Source: Victivallis sp. Marseille-Q1083
GTDB taxonomy: Bacteria; Verrucomicrobiota; Lentisphaeria; Victivallales; Victivallaceae
Length of the DNA: 64,000 nucleotides
Direction: 5' to 3'
Assembly: GCF_903645315.1 (NCBI RefSeq)
Contig: NZ_CAHJXL010000001.1
Location: 2,551,990-2,615,989 of the forward strand
Shown here: one piece after another, positions 26,587 to 34,498 of the stretch
How positions within the stretch are numbered: the stretch's first letter is position 1
Layout of the letters: every line of letters starts with the position of its first letter
Notes under the pieces: model-generated
What the model saw: only the letters and a program-made list of their open reading frames with translations
Database searches by the model: none
Told to the model about the DNA's origin: nothing
Position numbers and translations under genes: made by a program

Positions 26587-28150
26587 TTACCGTGCCGTTG
26601 CCCGGCGCCTTCCGTCGGAGTACATAGCGGCCGTTGTGGCCGGGGAGGATTTTTACCACTGCAAAGCCGGGAATTTCGGCCGGCGGCCGGTCGGCCGGTT
26701 CCTCGTCGATTTGATAATCGGCGTTCGGCGAAAACGTTTCGACCGCTTCGCCGCCGGCCAGATAACCGAGTTCCGGCAACGCCGGCCCGGTGACCAGCGG
26801 CCGCCGGTTGGAGCGGTAGCAGCGCAGATCAAACGAGCCGCAATCGTTCCGTTGCGGTCCCCGGTAGTCGTCGCGGATCCAGGCGGCCAGCGTCAGCACC
26901 GCCTGCCGGTGGAGGCAGTGTTTCGGATCGACGCGCTGTTTCCATTGCGGCAACAGCGCGTCGGCATACAAACCGACCAAAAGGATCGTATAACCGACGG
27001 CGATGGTCCGGCGGGCGGTTCGCGGCGTCAGGCGGCGGCGCAGCCAGCCGGCGAACGTCAGCAGGCCGACTGCCGTCCAGATGAAAAAGAGGCCGGAAAC
27101 CGGCAGAAGGTAACGCCTGGAGACGTACAAATAACGGTCGAAGAGCAGAATTTGCAGACACAGCAGCAACGCATGGCCGAGGACCGCCGCCAGCAGCAGC
27201 GTTTCTTCCGGCTGCCAGCGGCGGCGGCGAATCCGGAAAACGATGACCGGCAGCGCGATGACGGCATAGAGCGGAAAGAAGCCGTTGAGCAGGCCGTCGG
27301 CGAAATCGAGCGATTCCTCCAGCCCGGTGGCGGCGAATTGGCTGGGAATCACCGCCGGCGGTGGAACGCTCGGCAGGTTTTCTCCGGTTACCAGCGATGG
27401 CGCGGGTTTTTGAAAGTGCATGACCAAAGCGGCGAACCGGCCGCCGGGCACCGGATAACCGACCGTCCGGTAGTTGTAAACCAGATAAGGCAGCACCAGC
27501 AGCAGCGACAGGAACAGGCCGGCGACCGCCTTTGGCCAGCTCCGGCGGCTGCCGGAGTCGGCCAGCAGCAGAATGAGTGCCGCCAGCCAGAAGACGGCGG
27601 CATACAACACACAGTCTTCTTTGATCAGCATCAACAGTCCGGCGGCGAGGCCGAGCAGCAGATAGCCGGCGAACCGGCGGCGTTCCCGGTAGATGACCAG
27701 CAGTCCGTAGACCGCCAGTGCGAAGGCGAAACCTTTGCCGCTTTCGCGCAGGCCCGAAGAGGCCAGCCGAAGCAACTGGCTGCAGAAGACGAACAACAAC
27801 AGTCCGAACAGTACAATCCGGTGAGGGAAGATTTGCCGCCAGATGCCGTAAAGCGGCAGCAGCGTCGCGACGAAAAACAGAGTGCTGGCCAGTTTGACCG
27901 CCAGAAAACCATTGCAGCCGGTCGACCAGGCCAGCAAGCCGCCGGCGGTCTGCTGCAACGGCGGAATGCGGGGATGCAGGACTTCCTGCCAGCGTCCTTC
28001 GCCGAACGCCTGCGCCATCGGCGCATAACGCGACAGAACATCGCGCAGCGGTAGATCGGTCAAGTAAATCAACGGCAATGACAACGCCAGCGCCAATAAC
28101 ATCATCCCGGCCAGCTCGAGCCACTCCCGGCGATTTCGACAGCAATTCAC
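26573..28150 (-). CDS. GT39/ArnT-like membrane glycosyltransferase
   Basis: A 525-residue polytopic membrane protein with about eleven hydrophobic segments. An early DLPLRDVLSRYAPMAQAF stretch has the acidic/arginine character of the first periplasmic loop of GT-C (PMT/ArnT) enzymes, and LRESGKGFAFALA follows. Such enzymes transfer sugars from polyprenyl-phosphate donors in the periplasm. It is the first gene of the cluster and its stop overlaps the WbaP start. Family assignment rests on topology and the loop pattern, so it is moderate. Confidence 0.65.
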   Translation of the reverse strand: MNCCRNRREWLELAGMMLLALALSLPLIYLTDLPLRDVLSRYAPMAQAFGEGRWQEVLHPRIPPLQQTAGGLLAWSTGCNGFLAVKLASTLFFVATLLPLYGIWRQIFPHRIVLFGLLLFVFCSQLLRLASSGLRESGKGFAFALAVYGLLVIYRERRRFAGYLLLGLAAGLLMLIKEDCVLYAAVFWLAALILLLADSGSRRSWPKAVAGLFLSLLLVLPYLVYNYRTVGYPVPGGRFAALVMHFQKPAPSLVTGENLPSVPPPAVIPSQFAATGLEESLDFADGLLNGFFPLYAVIALPVIVFRIRRRRWQPEETLLLAAVLGHALLLCLQILLFDRYLYVSRRYLLPVSGLFFIWTAVGLLTFAGWLRRRLTPRTARRTIAVGYTILLVGLYADALLPQWKQRVDPKHCLHRQAVLTLAAWIRDDYRGPQRNDCGSFDLRCYRSNRRPLVTGPALPELGYLAGGEAVETFSPNADYQIDEEPADRPPAEIPGFAVVKILPGHNGRYVLRRKAPGNGTVNDYE

Positions 28151-28540
28151 ATTTGCACCATTTTGTTAAAACAGAGTAAAGGTTTTTCCCCCGGCCCGGC
28201 CGGATGACAAGCCCGTTATTTTCCCATTCCCTCTTCAGTAGAAGCATCCGTAATTTAATGTTGCTGTCCGGGTTTTTCAACTCCGGTTGAGTGGTCATCC
28301 GGGAAAAACCGGCGTTTTTCCCGGATGGAAGAAGGCGGCGCCGAAGAGAGCGGCCGGCGCGGATTGTATGGATTGCCGTTTTTTCCGGTTGCGCCGTCGA
28401 TTTTTCACCGGCTTCTCTTGACAAAGTAATTTCGCCGCCTCATATTATTTCTGAACGGTCCGGCCGGCGGCGTCAGCGGTTGCCGCGGCGCGATGGTCGG
28501 GCGGGGTCGCGCAATCAATCATCGAAACGAAGGCAGGGGA
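28151..28540. other. divergent promoter region
   Basis: 390 nt between the polysaccharide cluster and the transporter gene. It contains the plus-strand promoter listed below and several short GC inverted repeats. No additional gene or recognisable RNA element. Confidence 0.6.
28418..28446 (+). promoter_or_regulatory. promoter for the AmpG-like transporter gene
   Basis: TTGACA (28418-28423), 17-nt spacer, CATATT (28441-28446), with a TATTAT alternative 2 nt later. It is 95 nt upstream of the ATG, which has an AGGCAGGGGA ribosome site. Confidence 0.6.
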
Positions 28541-30367
28541 ATGAATCGATCGTTGTGGAGCTGGGTGCCGTCGCTGTACTTTACCGAGGGGGTGCCGTAT
28601 ATGATCGTCACCACCGTCTCGCTGGTGATGTTCAAAAATCTGGGCATGAGCAATGCGCAACTGGCGACCTGGACCAGTTTTCTGACGCTGCCGTGGATGC
28701 TGAAGCCGCTGTGGACGCCGCTGGTCGATTTGACCTGGACGAAAAAACGCTGGGTGCTGTTGACCCAGTTGGCGATGGCCGTCGCCTTCGCTTTCGTCGC
28801 GTTTGCGTTGCCGTTTCAACTGGCGACGCAGGCGATCATCGCCGTCTTTATGTTTCTGGCTTTCTGTTCGGCCACCCATGACGCCGCCGCCGACGGTTTC
28901 TATGTCATCGCGCTCAACGAACATGAACAGGCGATGTTCACCGGTATCCGGAGTTCGTTCTACCGGCTGGCGATGATCGCCGCCCAGGGCGGGCTGGTGA
29001 TGCTGGCCGGCTTCGTCGAGCGCAGCACCGGGCTGGAGCCGGTTCGGCTGGAGGTGAAGGCCGCACCGGCCGCCCAGGCGGAAGGCTTCGGGGCCACAAT
29101 GGTGGAATCGGCGGATTTGAGCTGCCGGCTGTCGAGTGCCGTGCTCGGGGCGGTGCCGGCGCCGCTGGAGAGCGGTGAAGCGTCGCGCCGGGCCGAAGCG
29201 TTGCGGCATTATCTGGCGACGCTGCAGGCCTGGAATGCCGGGCAGGCGGAAGCGGCTGCCGCCTTTGCCGAAGGCCGTCCGGTGCCGCCGGCGGCACCGG
29301 CGGCGTTGCGGGATTTGCCGGTGCCGCCGGGGACGATGCTGGTGGAGATCGGTTTGAAAGGCGAATTGCCGTCCGGCGAGACCAGGTTGGCGACTTTCGG
29401 CCGGGTGGGCGGCAGCAAGAATATTTCGCTGCTGGCCGGCGATTTGTTCCGGTTCAATCCGGGAAACGCCGACCGGGTGCAATATGCGCTGATCAAGGCC
29501 GACGGCAATTTGAAGGAGGCCTGTCAGGCGGTGTTTGAACTGCGCGCCGGCAACGTCCGGATGGCCTGGTCGATCTGTCTGTGGGTGGCGGGCGTTTTCA
29601 TGGCGCTGATCTTCTGTTATCATTATTTCGCGATTCCCCGTTTGCAGGCCGATGCGCCAAGCCAAAGCGCGTCGCAGCATTTTCTGCGCAATTTCGGGGA
29701 GGCGCTGATCAGTTTTTTCCGCAAGAAAAATGTCGTCAGCGCCCTGATCTTTCTGCTTTTCTATCGCTTTGCCGAATCCCAGTTGGTCAAGCTGGCCACG
29801 CCGTTTATCCTTGACGCCCAGGAAAAAGGCGGGCTGGCGCTGACCACCGGCGACCAGGGCTTGATTTATGGAACGATCGGCATCGTATTTCTGGTCATCG
29901 GCGGCTTGATCGGCGGGTTCGTCGTCGCCAGGGACGGTTTCGGCAAGTGGTTGTGGCCGATGGTGCTGGCTTTGAACCTGCCCAATTTTGTTTATGTTTA
30001 TCTGGCGTTTCTGCAGCCGGACAGTCTGTGGACGGTGGCCGGCTGCGTCGCGGTGGAGCAACTGGGGTACGGGTTCGGCTTTTCCAGCTATATGCTCTTT
30101 ATCGTCTATTTTGCCGAGGACAGCGGCGTTTACAAGACCAGCCATATCGCGATTATGACCGGGTTGATGGCGCTCGGCATGATGCTGCCCGGCCTGTGGT
30201 CCGGCGTCTTGCAGGAAGCTCTCGCCGCCGCTTTTGCCGGCAGCGGTTACCGGTATTTCTTCGTCTGGGTGATGCTGTGCACCTTGCCGAGTTTCCTGGC
30301 CGTCGCGGTTGCCAGGCGGATTATCCGGCCGACTTTCGGAATGCGTTCGGAATCGGTCGTCAAGTGA
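28541..30367 (+). CDS. AmpG-like MFS transporter with large inserted domain
   Basis: A 608-residue major facilitator of the AmpG/PAT group. The signature FCSATHDAAADGFYVIAL (~residue 110) corresponds to the ATQDIAxDGY motif of AmpG muropeptide permeases. The N-terminal helices end at ~165; residues ~170-340 form an Ala/Pro-rich soluble insert not expected in AmpG; the remaining helices follow (residues ~345-590). The substrate may be a cell-wall or sugar compound. It overlaps the next gene by 4 nt (GTGA). Confidence 0.78.
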   Translation: MNRSLWSWVPSLYFTEGVPYMIVTTVSLVMFKNLGMSNAQLATWTSFLTLPWMLKPLWTPLVDLTWTKKRWVLLTQLAMAVAFAFVAFALPFQLATQAIIAVFMFLAFCSATHDAAADGFYVIALNEHEQAMFTGIRSSFYRLAMIAAQGGLVMLAGFVERSTGLEPVRLEVKAAPAAQAEGFGATMVESADLSCRLSSAVLGAVPAPLESGEASRRAEALRHYLATLQAWNAGQAEAAAAFAEGRPVPPAAPAALRDLPVPPGTMLVEIGLKGELPSGETRLATFGRVGGSKNISLLAGDLFRFNPGNADRVQYALIKADGNLKEACQAVFELRAGNVRMAWSICLWVAGVFMALIFCYHYFAIPRLQADAPSQSASQHFLRNFGEALISFFRKKNVVSALIFLLFYRFAESQLVKLATPFILDAQEKGGLALTTGDQGLIYGTIGIVFLVIGGLIGGFVVARDGFGKWLWPMVLALNLPNFVYVYLAFLQPDSLWTVAGCVAVEQLGYGFGFSSYMLFIVYFAEDSGVYKTSHIAIMTGLMALGMMLPGLWSGVLQEALAAAFAGSGYRYFFVWVMLCTLPSFLAVAVARRIIRPTFGMRSESVVK

Positions 30368-31557
30368 ATCGGCGGCTTTTCGACAAGTATCTGCGCCGGC
30401 AAACCTTCCCCGCTGTTTTCGAACCGGCTTTGCCGCCGGCCGGGCGTTTCCGGCATGCGGTGGTCATTCCGGTGCTCGACGAGGAGCAGACGCTGCCGGC
30501 CGCGTTGCGGTCGCTGCCGGCGGCGGATGAGGTGCTGGTTTTGCTGGTCGTCAACAATCAGTCCACGACGCCGCCGGCAAAAATTGCCGCCAATCTGCGT
30601 TTGCTGGCCGCCTTGCGGCAGCGGAGTCTGCCGCTGCCGGCGGCGGTTTGGGCTCGGTTGTTCTGGCTGGATGCCGCTTCGCCCGGCCGGGAGCTGCCCG
30701 GCGGCGGAGTCGGCATGGCCCGGAAAATCGGCTGCGATAGCATCCTGCCGTTCATTGCGTCGCCGGTTGCGGCGGCGGAATCGCTGTTGTTCATGCTGGA
30801 TGCCGATACGCTGGTGGAGCCGGACTACTTTGCGGTCGTTTGCGCTGAAATGGCGCGCCGGCCGCAGTGGGCGGGGGCTACGCTGGAAGTTGCCCATCAA
30901 CCGGCGGCCAACCCGGCTGAACAACGGGCGATCGATGCGTATGAGGATTATCTGGCCTATTATGCCGCCGGGTTGGCCTGGGCCGGGTCGCCCTACGCAC
31001 AAATTGCCATCGGTTCGGCATTGGTGGCGCGGGTCGACTCCTATATCGCCTGCGGCGGCATGCGGCCGCGGGCCGCCGGCGAAGATTTCTATTTTGCCCA
31101 GGCGCTGCGAAAGATCGGCCCGTTGGGCCGGATTGCCGCGACGCGGGTCCATCCGTCGAGCCGGCCGTCCGACCGGGTGCCGTTCGGAACCGGGCCGCGC
31201 ATCCGGGCGTTGGCCGGCGGGGAAGCGCTGCGGTTTCATCATCCGCGGATTTTCGGTCTGCTCAAAGAGTTGTATGAGGCGTTGGCCGGCGGCGATTGGC
31301 AGAAGGCGCCGGTGATGCCGCCGCCGGTCGCCGCTTTTCTGGAAGCCGAACAATTCGAAAAAACCTGGCAAACCATTTTAAAGAATACCGCGCCGTCGCC
31401 GGCGGCGAGAAAAGCGGCTTTCGATTGCTGGTTCGACGGTTTGAAGACGCTGCGTTTGGTTCATTTTTGCGAAAACAACGATCGGACGCTGGCGCCGCTG
31501 GCTGCCGAAGACGCCTGGAACGGCTTGCGAAAAATGGGCTATCAAGGCCCGAAATGA
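30364..31557 (+). CDS. family 2-like glycosyltransferase
   Basis: A 397-residue protein with a GT-A fold: HAVVIPVLDEEQTLPAALRS (residues ~33-52), LVVNNQSTTPP, and a DAD metal motif in LLFMLDADTLVEPDYF. A C-terminal GGMRPRAAGEDFYFAQAL segment carries the ED motif seen in processive-type GT2 enzymes. There is no membrane segment. The start is GTG at 30364, overlapping the transporter stop codon, so translation is coupled. The acceptor is unknown. Confidence 0.8.
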   Translation: MNRRLFDKYLRRQTFPAVFEPALPPAGRFRHAVVIPVLDEEQTLPAALRSLPAADEVLVLLVVNNQSTTPPAKIAANLRLLAALRQRSLPLPAAVWARLFWLDAASPGRELPGGGVGMARKIGCDSILPFIASPVAAAESLLFMLDADTLVEPDYFAVVCAEMARRPQWAGATLEVAHQPAANPAEQRAIDAYEDYLAYYAAGLAWAGSPYAQIAIGSALVARVDSYIACGGMRPRAAGEDFYFAQALRKIGPLGRIAATRVHPSSRPSDRVPFGTGPRIRALAGGEALRFHHPRIFGLLKELYEALAGGDWQKAPVMPPPVAAFLEAEQFEKTWQTILKNTAPSPAARKAAFDCWFDGLKTLRLVHFCENNDRTLAPLAAEDAWNGLRKMGYQGPK

Positions 31558-31620
31558 CGGTTGGGGAGCGATTTTTCCAATTTTTCTATGAAATAATTGG
31601 CAAAAAGTTGCTTTTCCCTG

Positions 31621-31649
31621 TTGTCAAATCGTATAATGTCCGCTATAAT
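31621..31649 (+). promoter_or_regulatory. consensus-like promoter of the 58-aa gene
   Basis: TTGTCA (31621-31626), exactly 17 nt, TATAAT (31644-31649), the closest match to consensus in the window. A transcript starting near 31656 would begin about 30 nt before the small ORF. Confidence 0.75.
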
Positions 31650-31686
31650 TAGCATAGGCACAAAATCCTAACTTGAGGAGGGCTCC

Positions 31687-31863
31687 ATGAAACATACTTT
31701 TTATGACGTGAAGGCGAAAGCGAAAGTGGAAGCTGAAGTTACCGAGAAGGTGACCTACGGGGATTCCGGCAATGAGCGTTACGCGTTCAAAGGTAAAACG
31801 GCGGACGGCCGCAGTTTGACTGCGTTTGTCAGCAAAGCGATTTGGGATGCTGCCAAGATCTGA
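31687..31863 (+). CDS. 58-residue conserved-looking small protein, function unknown
   Basis: MKHTFYDVKAKAKVEAEV at the start, FKGKTADGRSLTAFVSK later, 58 residues in all. A GGAGG ribosome site lies 7 nt before the ATG. It is basic (many Lys) and predicted soluble, with alternating beta pattern. It has its own near-consensus promoter and its own strong terminator, so it forms a complete monocistronic unit that is probably highly expressed. No family recognised. Confidence 0.75.
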   Translation: MKHTFYDVKAKAKVEAEVTEKVTYGDSGNERYAFKGKTADGRSLTAFVSKAIWDAAKI

Positions 31864-31911
31864 CTTTTTCGCCGGCTTTCGTCGTCCTCCGGGGCGATGA
31901 GAACAGCAATG

Positions 31912-31958
31912 ACTCCATGATCGGTGCGTCGGCACTGATTTATGGAGTTTTTTTTGTT
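31912..31958 (+). terminator. intrinsic terminator after the 58-aa gene
   Basis: Two stacked stems, ACTCCAT/ATGGAGT outside and ATCGGTGC/GCACTGAT (one G-U) inside, followed by TTTTTTTTG then TTTT. Clean terminator 48 nt after the stop. Confidence 0.85.
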
Positions 31959-32070
31959 TTTCAGGCCGTTGGCGCAGAAATGGTTGCCGCATGGCCGGTT
32001 GACAGCTTGCCGGGACGTTGAGGACCGCCGAACGGTTCGTCGGTTTCAACGGAAAGGAAGAGTTGTCGCG

Positions 32071-33462
32071 ATGAGCACCGATTTTTATTTGCCGGTTGCC
32101 GAAAGCGCCGCCGGCGTCGCACTGCGTACCGGCCTGAACTGCACCGGGGTGGAAAATGCGCTGAAAAAATTACTGATTCCCTATTGTCCGGCTTCCCTGG
32201 CGGTTCGGGTGCGGCGATTGCCGGACGGAATTGACGGACTGTGTGTCCGGGTCACTGAAATTCAGCCTTATCAGGAAAATGGACCGGCGCAATGGCGCTG
32301 CACGGCGGAAGTCATTGGCCGGGCTGAAGCGGAACGGGAGCTGCTCAACACGCTGGCGGTTCTGGCGCAGCGTTGCCCGCTGGCCGGCGGTGCGGTGACG
32401 ACGCCGGACGGTTCGACCGTCTGCTTCAACCGGATCACCGCCGGGACGGCGACACTCGATGAAGTGGAACATGGCGGGGTGCGCAAAGCGTCCGGCCGTT
32501 TTCCGTTGTTCCTGACTGTCGATATGCGGCGATCGCATTTCGTCCCGGCTGCCGCCGGCGAGGAGGCGGGACGCTTGTTGTTGGCGCACCGCCGCTGGGC
32601 GGCATTGCCGGTTTCGCAGGTGGAACTGGCCTGTGTCGAATTGTTCGAGCTGCAACGGATTTTTCCGGCCGGCTGCCGAATCGGACACGGCAGTCTGCCG
32701 GATTACCGGGATGGAGTTTGCGTTCAGGTGATCCGGCAATTTCCGCGGTCCGAGGTTTCCCGGCGGGAATTCGAAGTGAAAATTCATGGGCGCGGCACGC
32801 CGGAGAGCGGTTTCCTCGATTGCTTCAGCCGCTTGGCTGCCGGCTTGCCTCTGGCGGACCGGCCGGTTCTCTGCGACGGCGCCCGGACCGTTTTTTCGCT
32901 GGCATATCAAATCGGGCCGCTGCATATCCGGCCGGTGCGGATTTTCGGCCGTGAAAAGGTGGAGGTGGATTTCAGTTGCCGGCTGGGGGTGAATGTGGAC
33001 GAATGCGTGATGATGGCGGCCGATTTGCCTTCGGCGCGGCCGCCGGACCGGAACTGCGGAACTCTGGCGGTCGACCGGGTGGAACGGGCCTTGAACAAGT
33101 ATGTCGCCGACCGATTGGCTTTGACGGTCGACCGGGAGGTCTGTCGCGGCGAATTTCCGGTTACCTGGCAATCCGGTCCGGTCAAGGTGGTGACGCGGTT
33201 CGTCCGGTTGGCGCCGTTGAATGCCGAATCCGGCTGGGATGTGCAGTTCGAACTCGTCGTCCGGGAGAGTGAGCGCGATGAAATGCTGCAGTGGCTGTCG
33301 CGGCTGGATGGCTTGTTTCCGGTTTATGATCTGGAGCTGACCGACGGCGAATGGCGTCTGCCGGCGCTGGCTATTCTCAAGGAACAGCAGCGGCTGGCCG
33401 AAGCGACTGAACGCGGCAGGCGGTATTATACGGCAATTCTGCAATTGGCGGTGAAAGTTTGA
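32071..33462 (+). CDS. protein of three divergent tandem repeats, function unknown
   Basis: A 463-residue protein. Three segments (about residues 17-160, 182-325 and 348-463) share a layout: V-E-x-A-L/V near the start, a hydrophobic strand with G-V-x-V/V-K-V, a long amphipathic helix with E-x3-L-x2-L, and, in the first two, closing IGPLHIRPV/ITAGTATL-type strands. This layout resembles small tail-completion or minor-capsid domains of phages, but that is a fold-level guess. No phage genes are nearby. I chose the ATG at 32071 because it follows a GGAAAGGAAGAG site; upstream sequence lies in the previous terminator. Confidence 0.65.
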   Translation: MSTDFYLPVAESAAGVALRTGLNCTGVENALKKLLIPYCPASLAVRVRRLPDGIDGLCVRVTEIQPYQENGPAQWRCTAEVIGRAEAERELLNTLAVLAQRCPLAGGAVTTPDGSTVCFNRITAGTATLDEVEHGGVRKASGRFPLFLTVDMRRSHFVPAAAGEEAGRLLLAHRRWAALPVSQVELACVELFELQRIFPAGCRIGHGSLPDYRDGVCVQVIRQFPRSEVSRREFEVKIHGRGTPESGFLDCFSRLAAGLPLADRPVLCDGARTVFSLAYQIGPLHIRPVRIFGREKVEVDFSCRLGVNVDECVMMAADLPSARPPDRNCGTLAVDRVERALNKYVADRLALTVDREVCRGEFPVTWQSGPVKVVTRFVRLAPLNAESGWDVQFELVVRESERDEMLQWLSRLDGLFPVYDLELTDGEWRLPALAILKEQQRLAEATERGRRYYTAILQLAVKV

Positions 33463-33760
33463 CTGTTGGCGGGAATGGCGAAGGATATTCGGGCGATGAA
33501 AAATCAAAAAAATATAGTAACAAAAAGGTGAACAAATAATCAAAAGTGGAATTTTGTATTATTTTCTGGTGGTTTTTTTGTGATTTTTTTTGATCAGATA
33601 TTGACAATTTAATCGTTTTATACTATAACTCTCAAATAAGATATCTTTATTGACGGATTTGCCGTGTTCCGACGTCGGCGTTTTTCCTCTCCGGCCGGAG
33701 AAGGGGCGAAGGTGAAACCGGGAACTTTTCGCGGCTGCGCAGCAGCCGGGAGGTGGTAAA
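33463..33760. other. AT-rich intergenic region
   Basis: About 300 nt, much poorer in GC than its surroundings. Holds a promoter (listed) and no ORF or RNA structure that I can support. Confidence 0.55.
33601..33629 (+). promoter_or_regulatory. promoter upstream of the TPR-like gene
   Basis: TTGACA (33601-33606), 17-nt spacer, TATAAC (33624-33629). It lies in the AT-rich block, 132 nt before the GTG start. Confidence 0.6.
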
Positions 33761-34237
33761 GTGACGGAGAATCGTAAACAACTGTGCCTGGCGTTGCTGG
33801 TGGGCATGCTGTTGGGCGGCGGTTTTATCAGCCTGCTTGAATCGTATGAGGATTATCGGCGGGAACAGTTCATTCGTCGTGAAATTGCGGAAAATCCGAC
33901 CGCTGCATTGCCGCAGGTGATGCTGGCCAAACTGCAATTTCAGCGCGGTCACTATGAGATGGGATTGATGACATTGCAGCGGGCGATCGAATTGGAGCCG
34001 GAGAATCTCGATCCTTATTTTTCGATCCTCGATTTCTATATCGATATCAAACAGGATTATATCACTTGCCGTCAGTATTTGAATACGGCCCGGCAAATTG
34101 CCGAGCGCAACCGGGAAAAACGGCCGGAAGAGTATTATCTGGTCAAACGGTATGAGGAGATTGTCTCGATGCTGCTGAAGGAGCGTTCCAGCATGGTCGC
34201 CGAAGCAAAAGCCGAGATGCGTTCCGAAGGAATTTGA
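33761..34237 (+). CDS. membrane-anchored TPR-like protein
   Basis: A 158-residue protein. Residues ~8-25 (CLALLVGMLLGGGFISLLES) form an N-terminal membrane anchor, and residues ~48-150 contain two or three helical hairpins, including a canonical TPR (AKLQFQRGHYEMGLMTLQRAIELEP). Start is GTG, with a GGGAGGTGG ribosome site. TPR repeats mediate protein contacts; the partner is unknown. Confidence 0.75.
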   Translation: MTENRKQLCLALLVGMLLGGGFISLLESYEDYRREQFIRREIAENPTAALPQVMLAKLQFQRGHYEMGLMTLQRAIELEPENLDPYFSILDFYIDIKQDYITCRQYLNTARQIAERNREKRPEEYYLVKRYEEIVSMLLKERSSMVAEAKAEMRSEGI

Positions 34238-34251
34238 GTCATCTTCAAGGG

Positions 34252-34330
34252 GTGACTTATCTGCGCAACTGTTTTTTTTGAGGTTTTTCACGACCCCCTC
34301 GTTTTGGACGGTTGCAGGTAGATAAGTCAC
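34252..34330. repeat. 79-bp terminal-inverted-repeat element (MITE or large hairpin)
   Basis: Ends GTGACTTATCT and AGATAAGTCAC are perfect 11-bp inverted repeats; next to them GCAAC/GTTGC and an inner GAGG/CCTC pair extend the fold. A T8 run lies on the left arm. It starts 15 nt after the TPR-like gene stop. The foldback is too symmetrical to be an ordinary terminator. No target-site duplication is obvious. Confidence 0.5.
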
Positions 34331-34411
34331 TTCTTGCTTTTTTTATTCACGGCATCTGGCGGCCGAATCGATTTTGACCGGCCCGATTCCGGCGATTCGG
34401 CGGAAATCGAT

Positions 34412-34439
34412 TTGGCTTTTACCGGAAACTCTCTATATT
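34412..34439 (+). promoter_or_regulatory. candidate promoter for the RND adaptor gene
   Basis: TTGGCT (34412-34417), 16-nt spacer, TATATT (34434-34439), 60 nt before the ATG, which has a GAGGAGG ribosome site. Confidence 0.45.
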
Positions 34440-34498
34440 AATTCCGGAGAGAACGGCGATGCCTGTACGCGTGGAGAAAAAGTTCGAGGAGGCGGAAA

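Noticed and set aside
31942-32070. N-terminal extension of the three-repeat protein
   Set aside because: It overlaps the preceding terminator, has no ribosome site, and its composition differs from the protein that starts at 32071.
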